Assembly (NCBI RefSeq): GCF_900403705.1
Contig: NZ_OUNR01000017.1
Coordinates: 347,492 to 411,491, forward strand
Direction of reading: 5' to 3'
Origin: Nitrospira lenta
Lineage (GTDB): Bacteria; Nitrospirota; Nitrospiria; Nitrospirales; Nitrospiraceae
Length of the DNA: 64,000 nt
Every line of letters begins with the position of its first letter. The stretch's first letter is position 1. Positions 52,245-61,181 of the stretch are shown here, in pieces. A program made the position numbers and the translations under genes. Under the pieces are notes generated by a model, which did not search any database, was not told the origin of the DNA, and saw nothing but the letters and a program-made list of their open reading frames with translations.

Positions 52245-52671
52245 ATTCAAATCAGGGTTCTTTGTCGGAGGAGATGCGTGCAACGGGCGAGTCCTTGTCG
52301 TGGACGATGAGCCGGACATCCGCAAAGTCGTGAAAATGACCTTGCAGAAAGCTGGCTATGACGTGCTGGAAGCCGAAAATGGCGAGAAGGCCATTGAGAC
52401 CATCAACAGCGGAGAAAACCGGCTGCTGCTTGACATCATGATCTGCGATATCCGCATGCCGAAGGTCAACGGAATCGAAGCGATCGCCTATTTCCGGCAG
52501 AATTATCCCCGTGTGCCGCTGATTGTCCTGACCGGGTTCCCCGATACCGACATGGCGACGTCCTTACTCAGGCAGGGCGTGGTCGACTATCTAGTGAAGC
52601 CCGTTGAAGGCGAAAAACTCAAAGCCGCCGTCGCCCGCGCGATGGAGCAGCGTGAGCTCGCGCCCTTATGA
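52237..52671 (+). CDS. Single-domain response regulator (CheY-like receiver)
   Basis: 144 residues, AAGGAGG ribosome-binding site. Receiver with acidic pair D23-D24, phosphoacceptor D71 (ICDIRMPKVNG), T99 and K121. No output domain follows, so it acts by protein contact or as a phosphorelay node. It overlaps the next kinase gene by four bases. Confidence 0.93.
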   Translation: MAEFKSGFFVGGDACNGRVLVVDDEPDIRKVVKMTLQKAGYDVLEAENGEKAIETINSGENRLLLDIMICDIRMPKVNGIEAIAYFRQNYPRVPLIVLTGFPDTDMATSLLRQGVVDYLVKPVEGEKLKAAVARAMEQRELAPL

Positions 52672-53813
52672 AATCATCAGCGCCGCGATTATCTGAGCAG
52701 GATCAGCCGGGGAGGATCATGCAGCGGCCCTCCCCGGCCCCACGAGAAAAGGATTCCGCCGCCCCTATGCCGACCACGCACCCAACAGACGTGACGCCCA
52801 CCAAAATTGCGATTCTTGGAGCAGGACGAGGAGGGGTCGCCCTCCTCGACCTGCTCCACCAAATGCCGGCCATCGAAATCATCGGCATCACCGACTGCAA
52901 CCCCAACGCACCCGGCCTGCAACGAGCCCGCGAACTGCGCGTGCCGGTCGCGCCCCACATCACCGCGCTCATCCAAAGCCACGGCGTGCAGCTAATTCTC
53001 GACGTAACCGGCGACCCCGCATTAGGAGCGATCCTCCGCAACCACGCCCGGCCCGAAGCCGATGTGCTCAGTGGCTCAGCATCCCGCATGCTCTGGGAAC
53101 TCGTTCAACATGAATCGATCTTGCAGGCGGAACTGCTTCACGCCGAAAAACTCGCGGGGATCGGCTCCTTCGCCGCAGGCATTGCCCACGACATCAATAA
53201 CCCACTGCAGCTGATTCTCGGACTCGCAGAAAATCTGGAAGACGAGACCGACCTTGCAACCATTCACGAGCAAGCCGCTGACATCATTACCGCCGTCAAA
53301 CGCACGACGGCTATCTGCCGGGACTTGACGTCCTACACCCGACGCTCCGCCTCTCACAATCATAGCCTGGTTCCTCTCAGCGCCAGGCTTGACGAAGCTC
53401 TCAAGATTGCCCGGTATGCCGTAGGGCTTCACGATATCGACATCGTAAAACGCTATACTCCCGACGCCGCCGCCTCAGGCAATCCAGACGAACTGCTCCA
53501 CGTCTTCGTCAATCTCATCACCAACGCCATCCAAGCCATGGACAGCGGCGGGACCTTGACACTGCGCACGGCCATCGAACCGGATACGGTGCTCGTGCAA
53601 GTCTCCGACACCGGCTGCGGCATCCCGCCCGATCTCTTCAACGCGATTTTCGAACCCTTTTTCACCACCAAACCACCTGGGAAAGGCACCGGCTTAGGCT
53701 TGTATAACATCAAGCACGTCATCCACCAGATGCACGGGGCGATTGCCGTGACCAGCGACGTCGGCATCGGCAGCACCTTTACCATCACCTTGCCACGAAC
53801 AGCACAGGCGTGA
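52668..53813 (+). CDS. Histidine kinase with N-terminal dinucleotide-binding (Rossmann) domain
   Basis: 381 residues. Residues about 45-150 read as a Rossmann fold: TKIAILGAGRGGVALLDLLH (G51-G56 pattern GAGRGG), IEIIGITDCNPNAPG and LILDVTGDPALG. Then a HisKA segment with phosphoacceptor H174 (GIAHDINNPLQ), and HATPase (NLITNAIQAMDSGG, DTGCGIPPDLF, GTGLGLYNI). No membrane segments. The head could sense NAD(P) or another dinucleotide. It overlaps the response regulator by four bases and precedes the membrane kinase by four bases. Confidence 0.85.
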   Translation: MKSSAPRLSEQDQPGRIMQRPSPAPREKDSAAPMPTTHPTDVTPTKIAILGAGRGGVALLDLLHQMPAIEIIGITDCNPNAPGLQRARELRVPVAPHITALIQSHGVQLILDVTGDPALGAILRNHARPEADVLSGSASRMLWELVQHESILQAELLHAEKLAGIGSFAAGIAHDINNPLQLILGLAENLEDETDLATIHEQAADIITAVKRTTAICRDLTSYTRRSASHNHSLVPLSARLDEALKIARYAVGLHDIDIVKRYTPDAAASGNPDELLHVFVNLITNAIQAMDSGGTLTLRTAIEPDTVLVQVSDTGCGIPPDLFNAIFEPFFTTKPPGKGTGLGLYNIKHVIHQMHGAIAVTSDVGIGSTFTITLPRTAQA

Positions 53814-53817
53814 TCCC

Positions 53818-56331
53818 ATGACAACACCAAGGCTGGCACGCCCGCACCACACACCGAGAGAGATACGGTGGGGGCTGAAAGCCAAACTCATCCTCTCGAT
53901 GCTCTTCGTCGGCATCGTCCCGCTCGTCATCGGATTGGGCATGGCCTTTTGGCAAGGGTCGCAAGAAATCCGCGACGTCAACGGCGAAAGTTTTAAGGCC
54001 CTCGCAACCGAGGCCGCCCGCAAACTCGACCTACTCGTTGCCGACGAAGTCACCCGGACATCGCGCATTGCCAGTGAGCCTGCGATCGTGCAAGAACTCG
54101 AGCACCGCCGGGATCGACTGCACGTCCCGCCTCCGCCTGCCGCCTCACCGGCCGACTCCGACGCGGAAGCCCGCTGGGCCGCGCATGATCCGGAGCTGGT
54201 GGCACAGATTACCGGAGGCCCCCTCGCCACACTGCTGCAGGAATACTACACTGGAATCCACAGCGCCCCCGACCAACTGCTGCCCCAAGTCGTCCGGTCC
54301 GCCACCAAAATGCTGTTCCTGACCGACGTTCAGGGCACGCTGGTAGCGGCCATGACCGCCACCCCCGCATTTCGGCACAACCACACCGCGTGGTGGCAAG
54401 GCGCCTACAACCAAGGGGCAGGAAAACTCTACATTGAAGATGTTCACTTTGATGAAAAGATCAACGCGTATGCGTTCACCATTTCTATCCCCGTTATGGA
54501 CAGTCTCCGTTACGAAGTGGTCGGGATCCTCCATCGTGTGGTCGACGCCAAAGAATTTTTCTCTCCGTCGACCCACGTGATCCGATTTGGAAAAACCGGG
54601 CACGTCATGTTGATCGATAGCCGGGGCATCGTCATGAGCTGTCCGATCCTCCCAACCGGCGTCTCGCTATCGGACCAAAGCCTGATTCCCCTCATCACAC
54701 CGCTCCAGCCCGGCTGGACCCAGGCCTCAAGCGACGGACACGGGGGCAAGACGACCTCAATCATCGGCTTCGCGCCTCTGCCGGAGACCAGCCGCGCGAC
54801 GAACGGCTCGCTGAGCGGCGGTTCATGGCATACCTTTGTCTGGCAATCGTCCGATGAACTGTTTGCGCCGATCCAGCACCTGTTTATCTGGATGACCATC
54901 TTTGGCGGCATCGCCGTCGTGCTCCTCGCCGTGCTCGGGTATGTCGCCGCCAGCCGCATCGTCACGCCGGTCCGTGCCCTGCAACAGGCCGCCCAGGCGA
55001 TTGGGCGAGGGGATCTCCAAACCGCCATCGACATTCGCACCGGCGATGAATTGGAAGATCTGGCCGATGAATTCACTCGGATGAATGCACAACTGGAAGC
55101 CGCCTTTGCCGGCTTGACCGACCAAGTCACCTTAAAAACGCAAGAAGTAGATTACCTCCGGCAATCCACCGATCAGATTCTCGATGCAGTCCCCACGCCC
55201 ATCGTCTTGATCGACGCCCGGGAATCCGTCCACTATGTGAATCAAGCCGCCCGTAAGACCTTCCACCTCGCGCCGGAAGCCACGCCGCCGCTCTCACTCT
55301 TCACCGTGCTTCCACTCGACGCCGCCGGCCAAACCAAACTGCGCCAAGAGTTTTCAGGGACGGCCTCCGAGACGCGCGACTCCGCCGCACCGATTCGAAA
55401 CAAAACCCCCCGTGACCCCCTGGCGCAATCCGAGACCCACGAGGGAACTCTTGACCGGCCGGAACTTCAGATTGGGGCACGGACCTATCATTACCAATGG
55501 TTCCGTTTGCCCAGCCGCCCGGGCGAAGACCCGCAAGGCGGACTCGTGCTCCGCGACGTCACTGATGACAGCCGCCTGCAAGACCAACTCATTCAAGCCG
55601 AGAAGTCCGGCAGTCTCGGCGTGCTCACCGCCGGCATCGGACATGAATTGAACAATCCACTGTTCGGCATCCTGGGGCTTGGAGAAGCCATTCAGGATGA
55701 AACCGATCTGGCGCGCGCCCGATCGCACGCGCGCGATATCGTCGCCCAAGGGCGCCGGATGGCTGCCATCATCCGCGACTTCACCGGCGTCACCGCTCGG
55801 GACACCGCAGCCCAGCGCATCCCGGTGTGCGTGGAAACCGCCATCGAGCGCGCGCTCGCCGCCATGCAGATCGCCACGGATCTGACCCGGGTGGCCCTGC
55901 ACAAGACCTTCGCCGGAGAGACCATGGTCCTGGCAATCCCCGACCAACTCCAGCAAGCGATGATGAACCTCTTGCTGAATGCCGTTCAGGCAATGAAAGG
56001 CGCCGGCGCATTGACCATCGTCACGACACAGGCGGACCAACTGGCCACCGTCAGGATTACGGACACCGGCCCTGGGATTGCCCCACAACACCTTGCACGA
56101 ATCTTCGATCCGTTTTTTACGACAAAGGGACAAGGGGAAGGTTCAGGCTTGGGACTGACCGTGGCCCGACGCATCATCAGGAAATTCGGCGGCGAGTTGC
56201 GGATCGAGAGCCGTGAGGGAGCGGGCACGACCTGCCTCATCACACTGCCGGTGATCCACAACCAGTCACCCAAGGAGGGCCCATGCACCGCGTCGCCACC
56301 ATGCTCGGAACCACAGCCGTCGCGTTCCTAG
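53818..56331 (+). CDS. Membrane sensor histidine kinase (extracellular sensor, HAMP, PAS, HisKA)
   Basis: 837 residues. Membrane helix at about 24-46, a periplasmic sensor of about 300 residues (Cache-like, with TSRIASEPAIVQELE and IMSCPILPTGVSL), second helix about 350-372, HAMP (AASRIVTPVRALQQAAQAIG), PAS (about 445-590) and HisKA with H609 (IGHELNNPLFGILGLGE), then HATPase (LLLNAVQAMKGAG, GLGLTVARRIIRK). Its kinase module resembles that of the preceding gene. It overlaps the following haem protein gene. Confidence 0.92.
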   Translation: MTTPRLARPHHTPREIRWGLKAKLILSMLFVGIVPLVIGLGMAFWQGSQEIRDVNGESFKALATEAARKLDLLVADEVTRTSRIASEPAIVQELEHRRDRLHVPPPPAASPADSDAEARWAAHDPELVAQITGGPLATLLQEYYTGIHSAPDQLLPQVVRSATKMLFLTDVQGTLVAAMTATPAFRHNHTAWWQGAYNQGAGKLYIEDVHFDEKINAYAFTISIPVMDSLRYEVVGILHRVVDAKEFFSPSTHVIRFGKTGHVMLIDSRGIVMSCPILPTGVSLSDQSLIPLITPLQPGWTQASSDGHGGKTTSIIGFAPLPETSRATNGSLSGGSWHTFVWQSSDELFAPIQHLFIWMTIFGGIAVVLLAVLGYVAASRIVTPVRALQQAAQAIGRGDLQTAIDIRTGDELEDLADEFTRMNAQLEAAFAGLTDQVTLKTQEVDYLRQSTDQILDAVPTPIVLIDARESVHYVNQAARKTFHLAPEATPPLSLFTVLPLDAAGQTKLRQEFSGTASETRDSAAPIRNKTPRDPLAQSETHEGTLDRPELQIGARTYHYQWFRLPSRPGEDPQGGLVLRDVTDDSRLQDQLIQAEKSGSLGVLTAGIGHELNNPLFGILGLGEAIQDETDLARARSHARDIVAQGRRMAAIIRDFTGVTARDTAAQRIPVCVETAIERALAAMQIATDLTRVALHKTFAGETMVLAIPDQLQQAMMNLLLNAVQAMKGAGALTIVTTQADQLATVRITDTGPGIAPQHLARIFDPFFTTKGQGEGSGLGLTVARRIIRKFGGELRIESREGAGTTCLITLPVIHNQSPKEGPCTASPPCSEPQPSRS

Positions 56332-56876
56332 CCGCGGGGCTCCTGCTCGCACCCATTCCGCCGCTGGCCAACGAACCGCCGATCCTGCCGGGAATCTCGC
56401 CGGAAAAGGTCGCCGACTATGTGCATGCCATCGTGCAGGCCGACCGGACGATTTACACCACGCTCGTCGTGACCCGGATGCAGGACAAGCACATCGTCAA
56501 CGCCACCGAGCATTGGGAGCAGGACAATGCCTTGCCGCTCCCCGCCCAATTCCTGCAACACTCGGGAAAGATCGTCGCTGAAAGCGGACGCGGCATCCGC
56601 TATCGCCTCATCGGCCTCTCCCCGATTTACCAGCGGAATGCGCCGGCCACGGATTTCGAGCGAAATGCCCTCGTCGCGTTGGCCAAGCAACCGGACCGCC
56701 CCATTACCGGGACGGTATCGAGCGGAAAGAAACAGTTCTTCCAGGCCATCTACCCGGATCGCGCCGTCTCCGCAGCCTGCGTGTCCTGCCATAACAGCCA
56801 CCCGCTGAGCCCGAAGCGAGACTTCAAGGCGAACGACGTTATGGGCGGGATCGCCATTACCATTCCATTGGACTAA
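56283..56876 (+). CDS. Periplasmic DUF3365-type c-haem protein
   Basis: 197 residues with signal peptide and a Tll0287/DUF3365-like sensory domain; the C-terminal CVSCH (C166, C169, H170) binds one c-type haem. These domains are redox, gas or small-ligand sensors, often at the N-terminus of kinases; here the protein is free and overlaps the kinase gene end by 49 bases. It is preceded by AAGGAGGGCCC. Probably a haem sensor for the adjacent membrane kinase. Confidence 0.85.
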   Translation: MHRVATMLGTTAVAFLAAGLLLAPIPPLANEPPILPGISPEKVADYVHAIVQADRTIYTTLVVTRMQDKHIVNATEHWEQDNALPLPAQFLQHSGKIVAESGRGIRYRLIGLSPIYQRNAPATDFERNALVALAKQPDRPITGTVSSGKKQFFQAIYPDRAVSAACVSCHNSHPLSPKRDFKANDVMGGIAITIPLD

Positions 56877-56922
56877 CGGTGAGGATAAGGAAGAACCGGC
56901 ATCGGTCAGCGGAGGGTCAGGA

Positions 56923-58014
56923 TCACGGGGGTGAATGGGGCGCCGCAACGGCTTCGGGAACAAAATACTCTTCCCGATAGATTTGGATCGCCGTCATAAA
57001 GAGGCTGATGATAATCGGCCCGGCAAACAATCCCAGTAGTCCGTACAATCCCAGTCCGCCGAGTACAGAGAGCACCAGCAGCAAGACGGGAATCTGAATC
57101 TCCTGACCGATGAGCCACGGCCGGAGAAACTGATCGATCATCGAGACCACGCCAACCCCCCAGGCCAACATGCCCAGCGCCTTGCCGACGGACCCGATGG
57201 CAAACAAATACACCACGACCGGCCCCCAGACCAAGGCCGTCCCGCCAAAAGGAATCGGCGCCAGCACAATAGTCAATGCCGTCAAGACCATCGGAAACGG
57301 CACGCGCAATACGAAATACGCCAGTCCGGCCAGCACGCCTTGCACCAGCGCAGTCACCAGCATGCCCTTCACGACGGCCCGGACGGTTTGATCGAGCCGC
57401 GTGAGGATTTTCCGTTTATGCGACTCCTCCATGGGAATGAGCTCATACAGCGACTCCATCCAGCGTTCGCCGTCTTTGAACAGAAAGAACAGCACCATCA
57501 GCATGATGAAAAAGTTGCTGATCAGCACGACCGCGTTTTTCAGGAAATCCCCTATCTGGCTGACCAGGAACTGGCTCACCCATTTGGCGCCTGAGACCAC
57601 GGAGTCCTCTATCGACACAGGCTGTCCGCCGCCGCCCGCTACCACCGAACGCAACCAGTTGCCGACTACAGGCACCGTCGCCAAGCGCTCCGGCAACTCT
57701 TGGACACCACCGGCGGCAATCCACTCCTGAATCGTCTGCTCCACCGCCACCGCTTCCCGAACGAACGACACGCTCATCAGCACCACCGGCACCACCACCA
57801 CGGTCAGGACGCCGACGGTCAAACAACCGGCGGACAAGGTGTCGCGTCCCCGCATCAGCGACGTCAATCGACGATGCAGCGGAAATACCCAATGCGCCAG
57901 CAACGCCGCCCAGATGGCCGGAAATAGGAACGGTTGTAAGATGAGCCCGATCTGATAGAGCAACAACGCCAGAAGGGCGAAGAAGACGACAGTAAAAAGT
58001 TGTGAACGAGTCAT
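56923..58014 (-). CDS. AI-2E family transporter (PerM-like)
   Basis: 363 residues with seven to eight hydrophobic segments and the family motif LPFGGTALVWGPVVVYLF-like (APIPFGGTALVWGPVVVYLF). Members export autoinducer-2 or act as Na/H antiporters and permeases; substrate unknown. It converges on the haem protein gene and is downstream of the bactofilin gene by about 170 bases. Confidence 0.9.
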   Translation of the reverse strand: MTRSQLFTVVFFALLALLLYQIGLILQPFLFPAIWAALLAHWVFPLHRRLTSLMRGRDTLSAGCLTVGVLTVVVVPVVLMSVSFVREAVAVEQTIQEWIAAGGVQELPERLATVPVVGNWLRSVVAGGGGQPVSIEDSVVSGAKWVSQFLVSQIGDFLKNAVVLISNFFIMLMVLFFLFKDGERWMESLYELIPMEESHKRKILTRLDQTVRAVVKGMLVTALVQGVLAGLAYFVLRVPFPMVLTALTIVLAPIPFGGTALVWGPVVVYLFAIGSVGKALGMLAWGVGVVSMIDQFLRPWLIGQEIQIPVLLLVLSVLGGLGLYGLLGLFAGPIIISLFMTAIQIYREEYFVPEAVAAPHSPP

Positions 58015-58185
58015 ACGTGGTCTGGAACCAGGTGCGTAGCCATGACGGTGATAGCAGATCTATTGGAGGTTGTCACGAACGCACTGGCCGCCACACTGGG
58101 TGGGGGACGATCGCGTAGAGTATTCCCGTACGGTGAGCCGCTACGCGCTGTGAGAACGCCGCTGGCGGACCTGTTCAGCAGCTTG

Positions 58186-58629
58186 TCAGAGATCCGGCTT
58201 TTTCCCCAACACCGCGACCGGACGATTGCGATTGCCGTTCATATCCCGAACCGCACCCGGTAACCGCGGGACATCTTCCGGCCAGGTCGTGACGCCCATG
58301 TCACTGACCCCCTGAAACTTCGCGCCGTCTTCCATCGAGAAGATCGGGGCATGCACTTCACCCATGATGATGCCGGTCTTGAGCAATTGCACCCGATCGC
58401 TGGCGGTAATGGTCGCTTTAATGCGCCCACTGCTGATCAACACACCGGCTGTAATCGTCCCCTTCACCACGCCATCTTCCCCGACAATGACTTGGCCCTT
58501 GGTATAGATGTCGCCTTCCAGGCGGCCATCAATGCGAACCGTGCCTTCGACACGAATCTCACCCTTGAGCTCCACCCCTTTGGCCAACAACGTGATATTC
58601 CCGTCGTCCATATACGCGCTCTTTTTCAT
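58186..58629 (-). CDS. Bactofilin
   Basis: ATG 58629 after GGGAG is chosen over 58659. The 147-residue protein is a right-handed beta-helix of six-residue rungs: LLAKGVELKGEIRVEGTVRI, GRLEGDIYTKGQVIVGEDG and GRIKATITASDRVQLLKTGI. Bactofilins polymerise without nucleotides as cytoskeletal scaffolds and affect shape and cell-wall sites. It lies downstream of PBP1B, consistent with a cell-wall role. The C-terminal tail is disordered. Confidence 0.92.
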   Translation of the reverse strand: MKKSAYMDDGNITLLAKGVELKGEIRVEGTVRIDGRLEGDIYTKGQVIVGEDGVVKGTITAGVLISSGRIKATITASDRVQLLKTGIIMGEVHAPIFSMEDGAKFQGVSDMGVTTWPEDVPRLPGAVRDMNGNRNRPVAVLGKKPDL

Positions 58630-58748
58630 AGCTGCTCCCTGTTGGCGAACACCCGCCACTCAGGATACCGCAGGGGTGGAAAGTCGCCTAGCAGTTTGTC
58701 AAAACAGGGCGCGGGAAAGTCGCACTCGCCACAGGCCATCAATGAGCG

Positions 58749-61034
58749 CTATGAAAATCCGAGCGTGTGCTTCACACGTTCCCATAGTCCCCCGCCATGC
58801 ACCTCGCAATACACACTCGGTTCCGTCCCTTCCAGAAACACCTCCGCCACCCGCTCAGGGCACTGCGCTGTCGCCAACTGGCCTGTGCGCGGATCAATTG
58901 TCCGCGAGACGATCCCGCTGGGCATGGAAAAATCTGGAGAGTCGGCAGGAATGAGTCGTCGTGCCACGTCCACCCAGATCGGCAAGGCGGCCTGTGACCC
59001 GGCCAAACGAATCGCCCGTTCGTCGTCGAATCCAACCCAGACACCGATCACTAATTCCGGGGTGTAGCCGACGAACCAGGCATCGCGATATCCGTCCGTC
59101 GTACCGGTCTTCCCGGCAACCGGACCGCGCAGACCCCAGGCTCTTGCTTTCGATCCGGTTCCCCGATCCAGCACGCCCTTCAAGAGAGACGTCGCCAGAT
59201 ACGCGCCTTGCGCCGACACCGCCTGATGCCGGTCCACCATCGGGCTCCAGACCGTCTCTCCGGAATCACGGACCAGATTGGTGAGGGCCACGGGCTTCAC
59301 CACCACACCGGCATTCGCCAAGCCGCCATAGGCCGCCGTAATTTCGAGCAGCGAAACTGAGGCGCTCCCGAGCGCGGTCGAGAGATTGTCGGGCAACGCC
59401 CCCTGAAGGCCGAATCCCCGCAAAAGCCGGTTGATCGATCCGATCCCCAGCCGATGCGCCGTGCGGACCGCCGGCACATTCAGAGACTGTTCGAGCGCCG
59501 CCCGCACCGTGACTTGTCCATGAAACTGGCGATCGTAGTTCTGCGGCGACCAGGAGCTGGTCCCGGACTCGAAACTCACGGGCTCGTCCGCCAACATCGT
59601 CGCCGGGGTGAGCCCCGTACTTCCCTCAGCGCGAGCCGCCTCAAACGCCGCGAGATACACAAAGGGCTTAAACAGCGACCCTGCCTGCCGGTGCGCCTGC
59701 GACGCCCGATTGAATTGACTCGTGCGATACTCACGCCCCCCGACCATCGCGCGCAGATGACCCGTGTGCGTGTCGAGCACGACCACGGCGCCCTGCAGCG
59801 GCGTCTCCCCCTCGCGCAACGCCGGATACTGCCGTTCCAGTTTCTCCAGCCCTTTGCGCAACGAATCCGTCGCCAGCTGTTGCATATACGGATCGAGCGT
59901 CGAATAGATCCGGGCGCCTTCCGGAATGCCCATCCCGGTTCCCGCTTCGACCTGCCGCAGCAGATAGTCGACAAAATACGGGGCATCCGCCACAACATCT
60001 TCCGGCAACGACACTTGTACCGGCCTATTCACCGCCTCCTTCCACGCACCTTCGGTCAGCACCCCCTCATCGCGCAATCGGCGGAGCACCACATTCCGGC
60101 GGTGGGTCGCATGTTCCAGATTTTTTGTCGGAGAGTAGGTGTTCGGGCCTTTAATCATTCCGCCGATCAGCGCTACCTCCTCAACCGAGAGGGCATCCAG
60201 GGATTTCCCGAAATAGCGGTGCGCCGCTTCGCCGACCCCGTAGATCGACACCGAGCCGGCTTGCCCAAGATAGATCTCATTGAGATAGCTCTCGAGGATC
60301 TCTTCCTTGCGATACTTCCATTCCATGACAACCGCCGCCACCACCTCGCGCAGCTTGCGTCCCATGGTCCGTTGCGGCGAATAAAACAGATTCTTGGCGA
60401 GCTGCTGGGTAATGGTGCTCCCGCCCTGCACCACCCCGCCGCGCGTCACATTCGCCCACAGCGCCCGGCCGATCGCAACGGGATCGACCCCATAGTGGGA
60501 AAAGAACCGCCGATCTTCCACCGCCAAAACCGTCTTGATGACCAACGGAGGAATCTGGCCGTAGGGTACCCACTCACGCACCTGCCGCGACCCGCCACGC
60601 ATCCCGCTCAGCAAGGGCGCCTCCAAGGTCACAAATGGCAGGGCCTCCCGCTCCCGCACCGACAGCACATTCGTGATCACGCCATCCTTCAATTCCACCT
60701 GCACACGGCGAGACGGCTGGTGGCTCTCTTCCTGCGCATGCAGATACAGATCGATGACAGTCGGCGACGCCAGATAGTCGCCGGGCGCCTGCACATTCGA
60801 GACGGCGCGATAGCCCAGCCGATGCAGCCGGTCGAACACTCCGGTCTCGATCACCGCTTCCCCGGGCTTCAACAGGTGCGGCGCGCCAAAGATCAGCAAG
60901 GGCGGATGCTCATCGCTCTTGGGGAGCGACAGACTGGCCGACAGTATCGCGCCGTACCCGACCAGTCCGAGCAAGGCGGCACCCGTCAACCCAAGCGCTC
61001 CACCCACAACCCATTTCATCCAACGTCCAGCCAC
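58749..61034 (-). CDS. mrcB: Penicillin-binding protein 1B-like (bifunctional)
   Basis: About 761 residues, start GTG 61034 (61040 also possible). Membrane helix near residues 9-33, UB2H-like region (about 60-130), GT51 transglycosylase with EDRRFFSHYGVDPVAIGRAL and QGGSTITQQLAKNL, then transpeptidase with SLFK (SxxK), SLN and KTGTTDG. Both catalytic domains are complete. It polymerises and cross-links peptidoglycan. A regulatory lipoprotein LpoB is not seen nearby. Confidence 0.92.
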   Translation of the reverse strand: MAGRWMKWVVGGALGLTGAALLGLVGYGAILSASLSLPKSDEHPPLLIFGAPHLLKPGEAVIETGVFDRLHRLGYRAVSNVQAPGDYLASPTVIDLYLHAQEESHQPSRRVQVELKDGVITNVLSVREREALPFVTLEAPLLSGMRGGSRQVREWVPYGQIPPLVIKTVLAVEDRRFFSHYGVDPVAIGRALWANVTRGGVVQGGSTITQQLAKNLFYSPQRTMGRKLREVVAAVVMEWKYRKEEILESYLNEIYLGQAGSVSIYGVGEAAHRYFGKSLDALSVEEVALIGGMIKGPNTYSPTKNLEHATHRRNVVLRRLRDEGVLTEGAWKEAVNRPVQVSLPEDVVADAPYFVDYLLRQVEAGTGMGIPEGARIYSTLDPYMQQLATDSLRKGLEKLERQYPALREGETPLQGAVVVLDTHTGHLRAMVGGREYRTSQFNRASQAHRQAGSLFKPFVYLAAFEAARAEGSTGLTPATMLADEPVSFESGTSSWSPQNYDRQFHGQVTVRAALEQSLNVPAVRTAHRLGIGSINRLLRGFGLQGALPDNLSTALGSASVSLLEITAAYGGLANAGVVVKPVALTNLVRDSGETVWSPMVDRHQAVSAQGAYLATSLLKGVLDRGTGSKARAWGLRGPVAGKTGTTDGYRDAWFVGYTPELVIGVWVGFDDERAIRLAGSQAALPIWVDVARRLIPADSPDFSMPSGIVSRTIDPRTGQLATAQCPERVAEVFLEGTEPSVYCEVHGGGLWERVKHTLGFS

Positions 61035-61181
61035 AAACACGCCTCTCCACCAAATGCGCTCACAATGAGCTCAGCATACTCGAGGTGTGCTCAAGAAGCG
61101 ATCATAGCGAGCGTGTGGAATGAAACGGCTTGTCCCCATGGACACGAACACGGCGGGAAGGAATTCGTCGAAAAAAGCCCT

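Noticed and set aside
58042..58263. 73-residue frame between AI-2E transporter and bactofilin
   Set aside because: No ribosome-binding site, overlaps the bactofilin gene and has no recognisable protein features.
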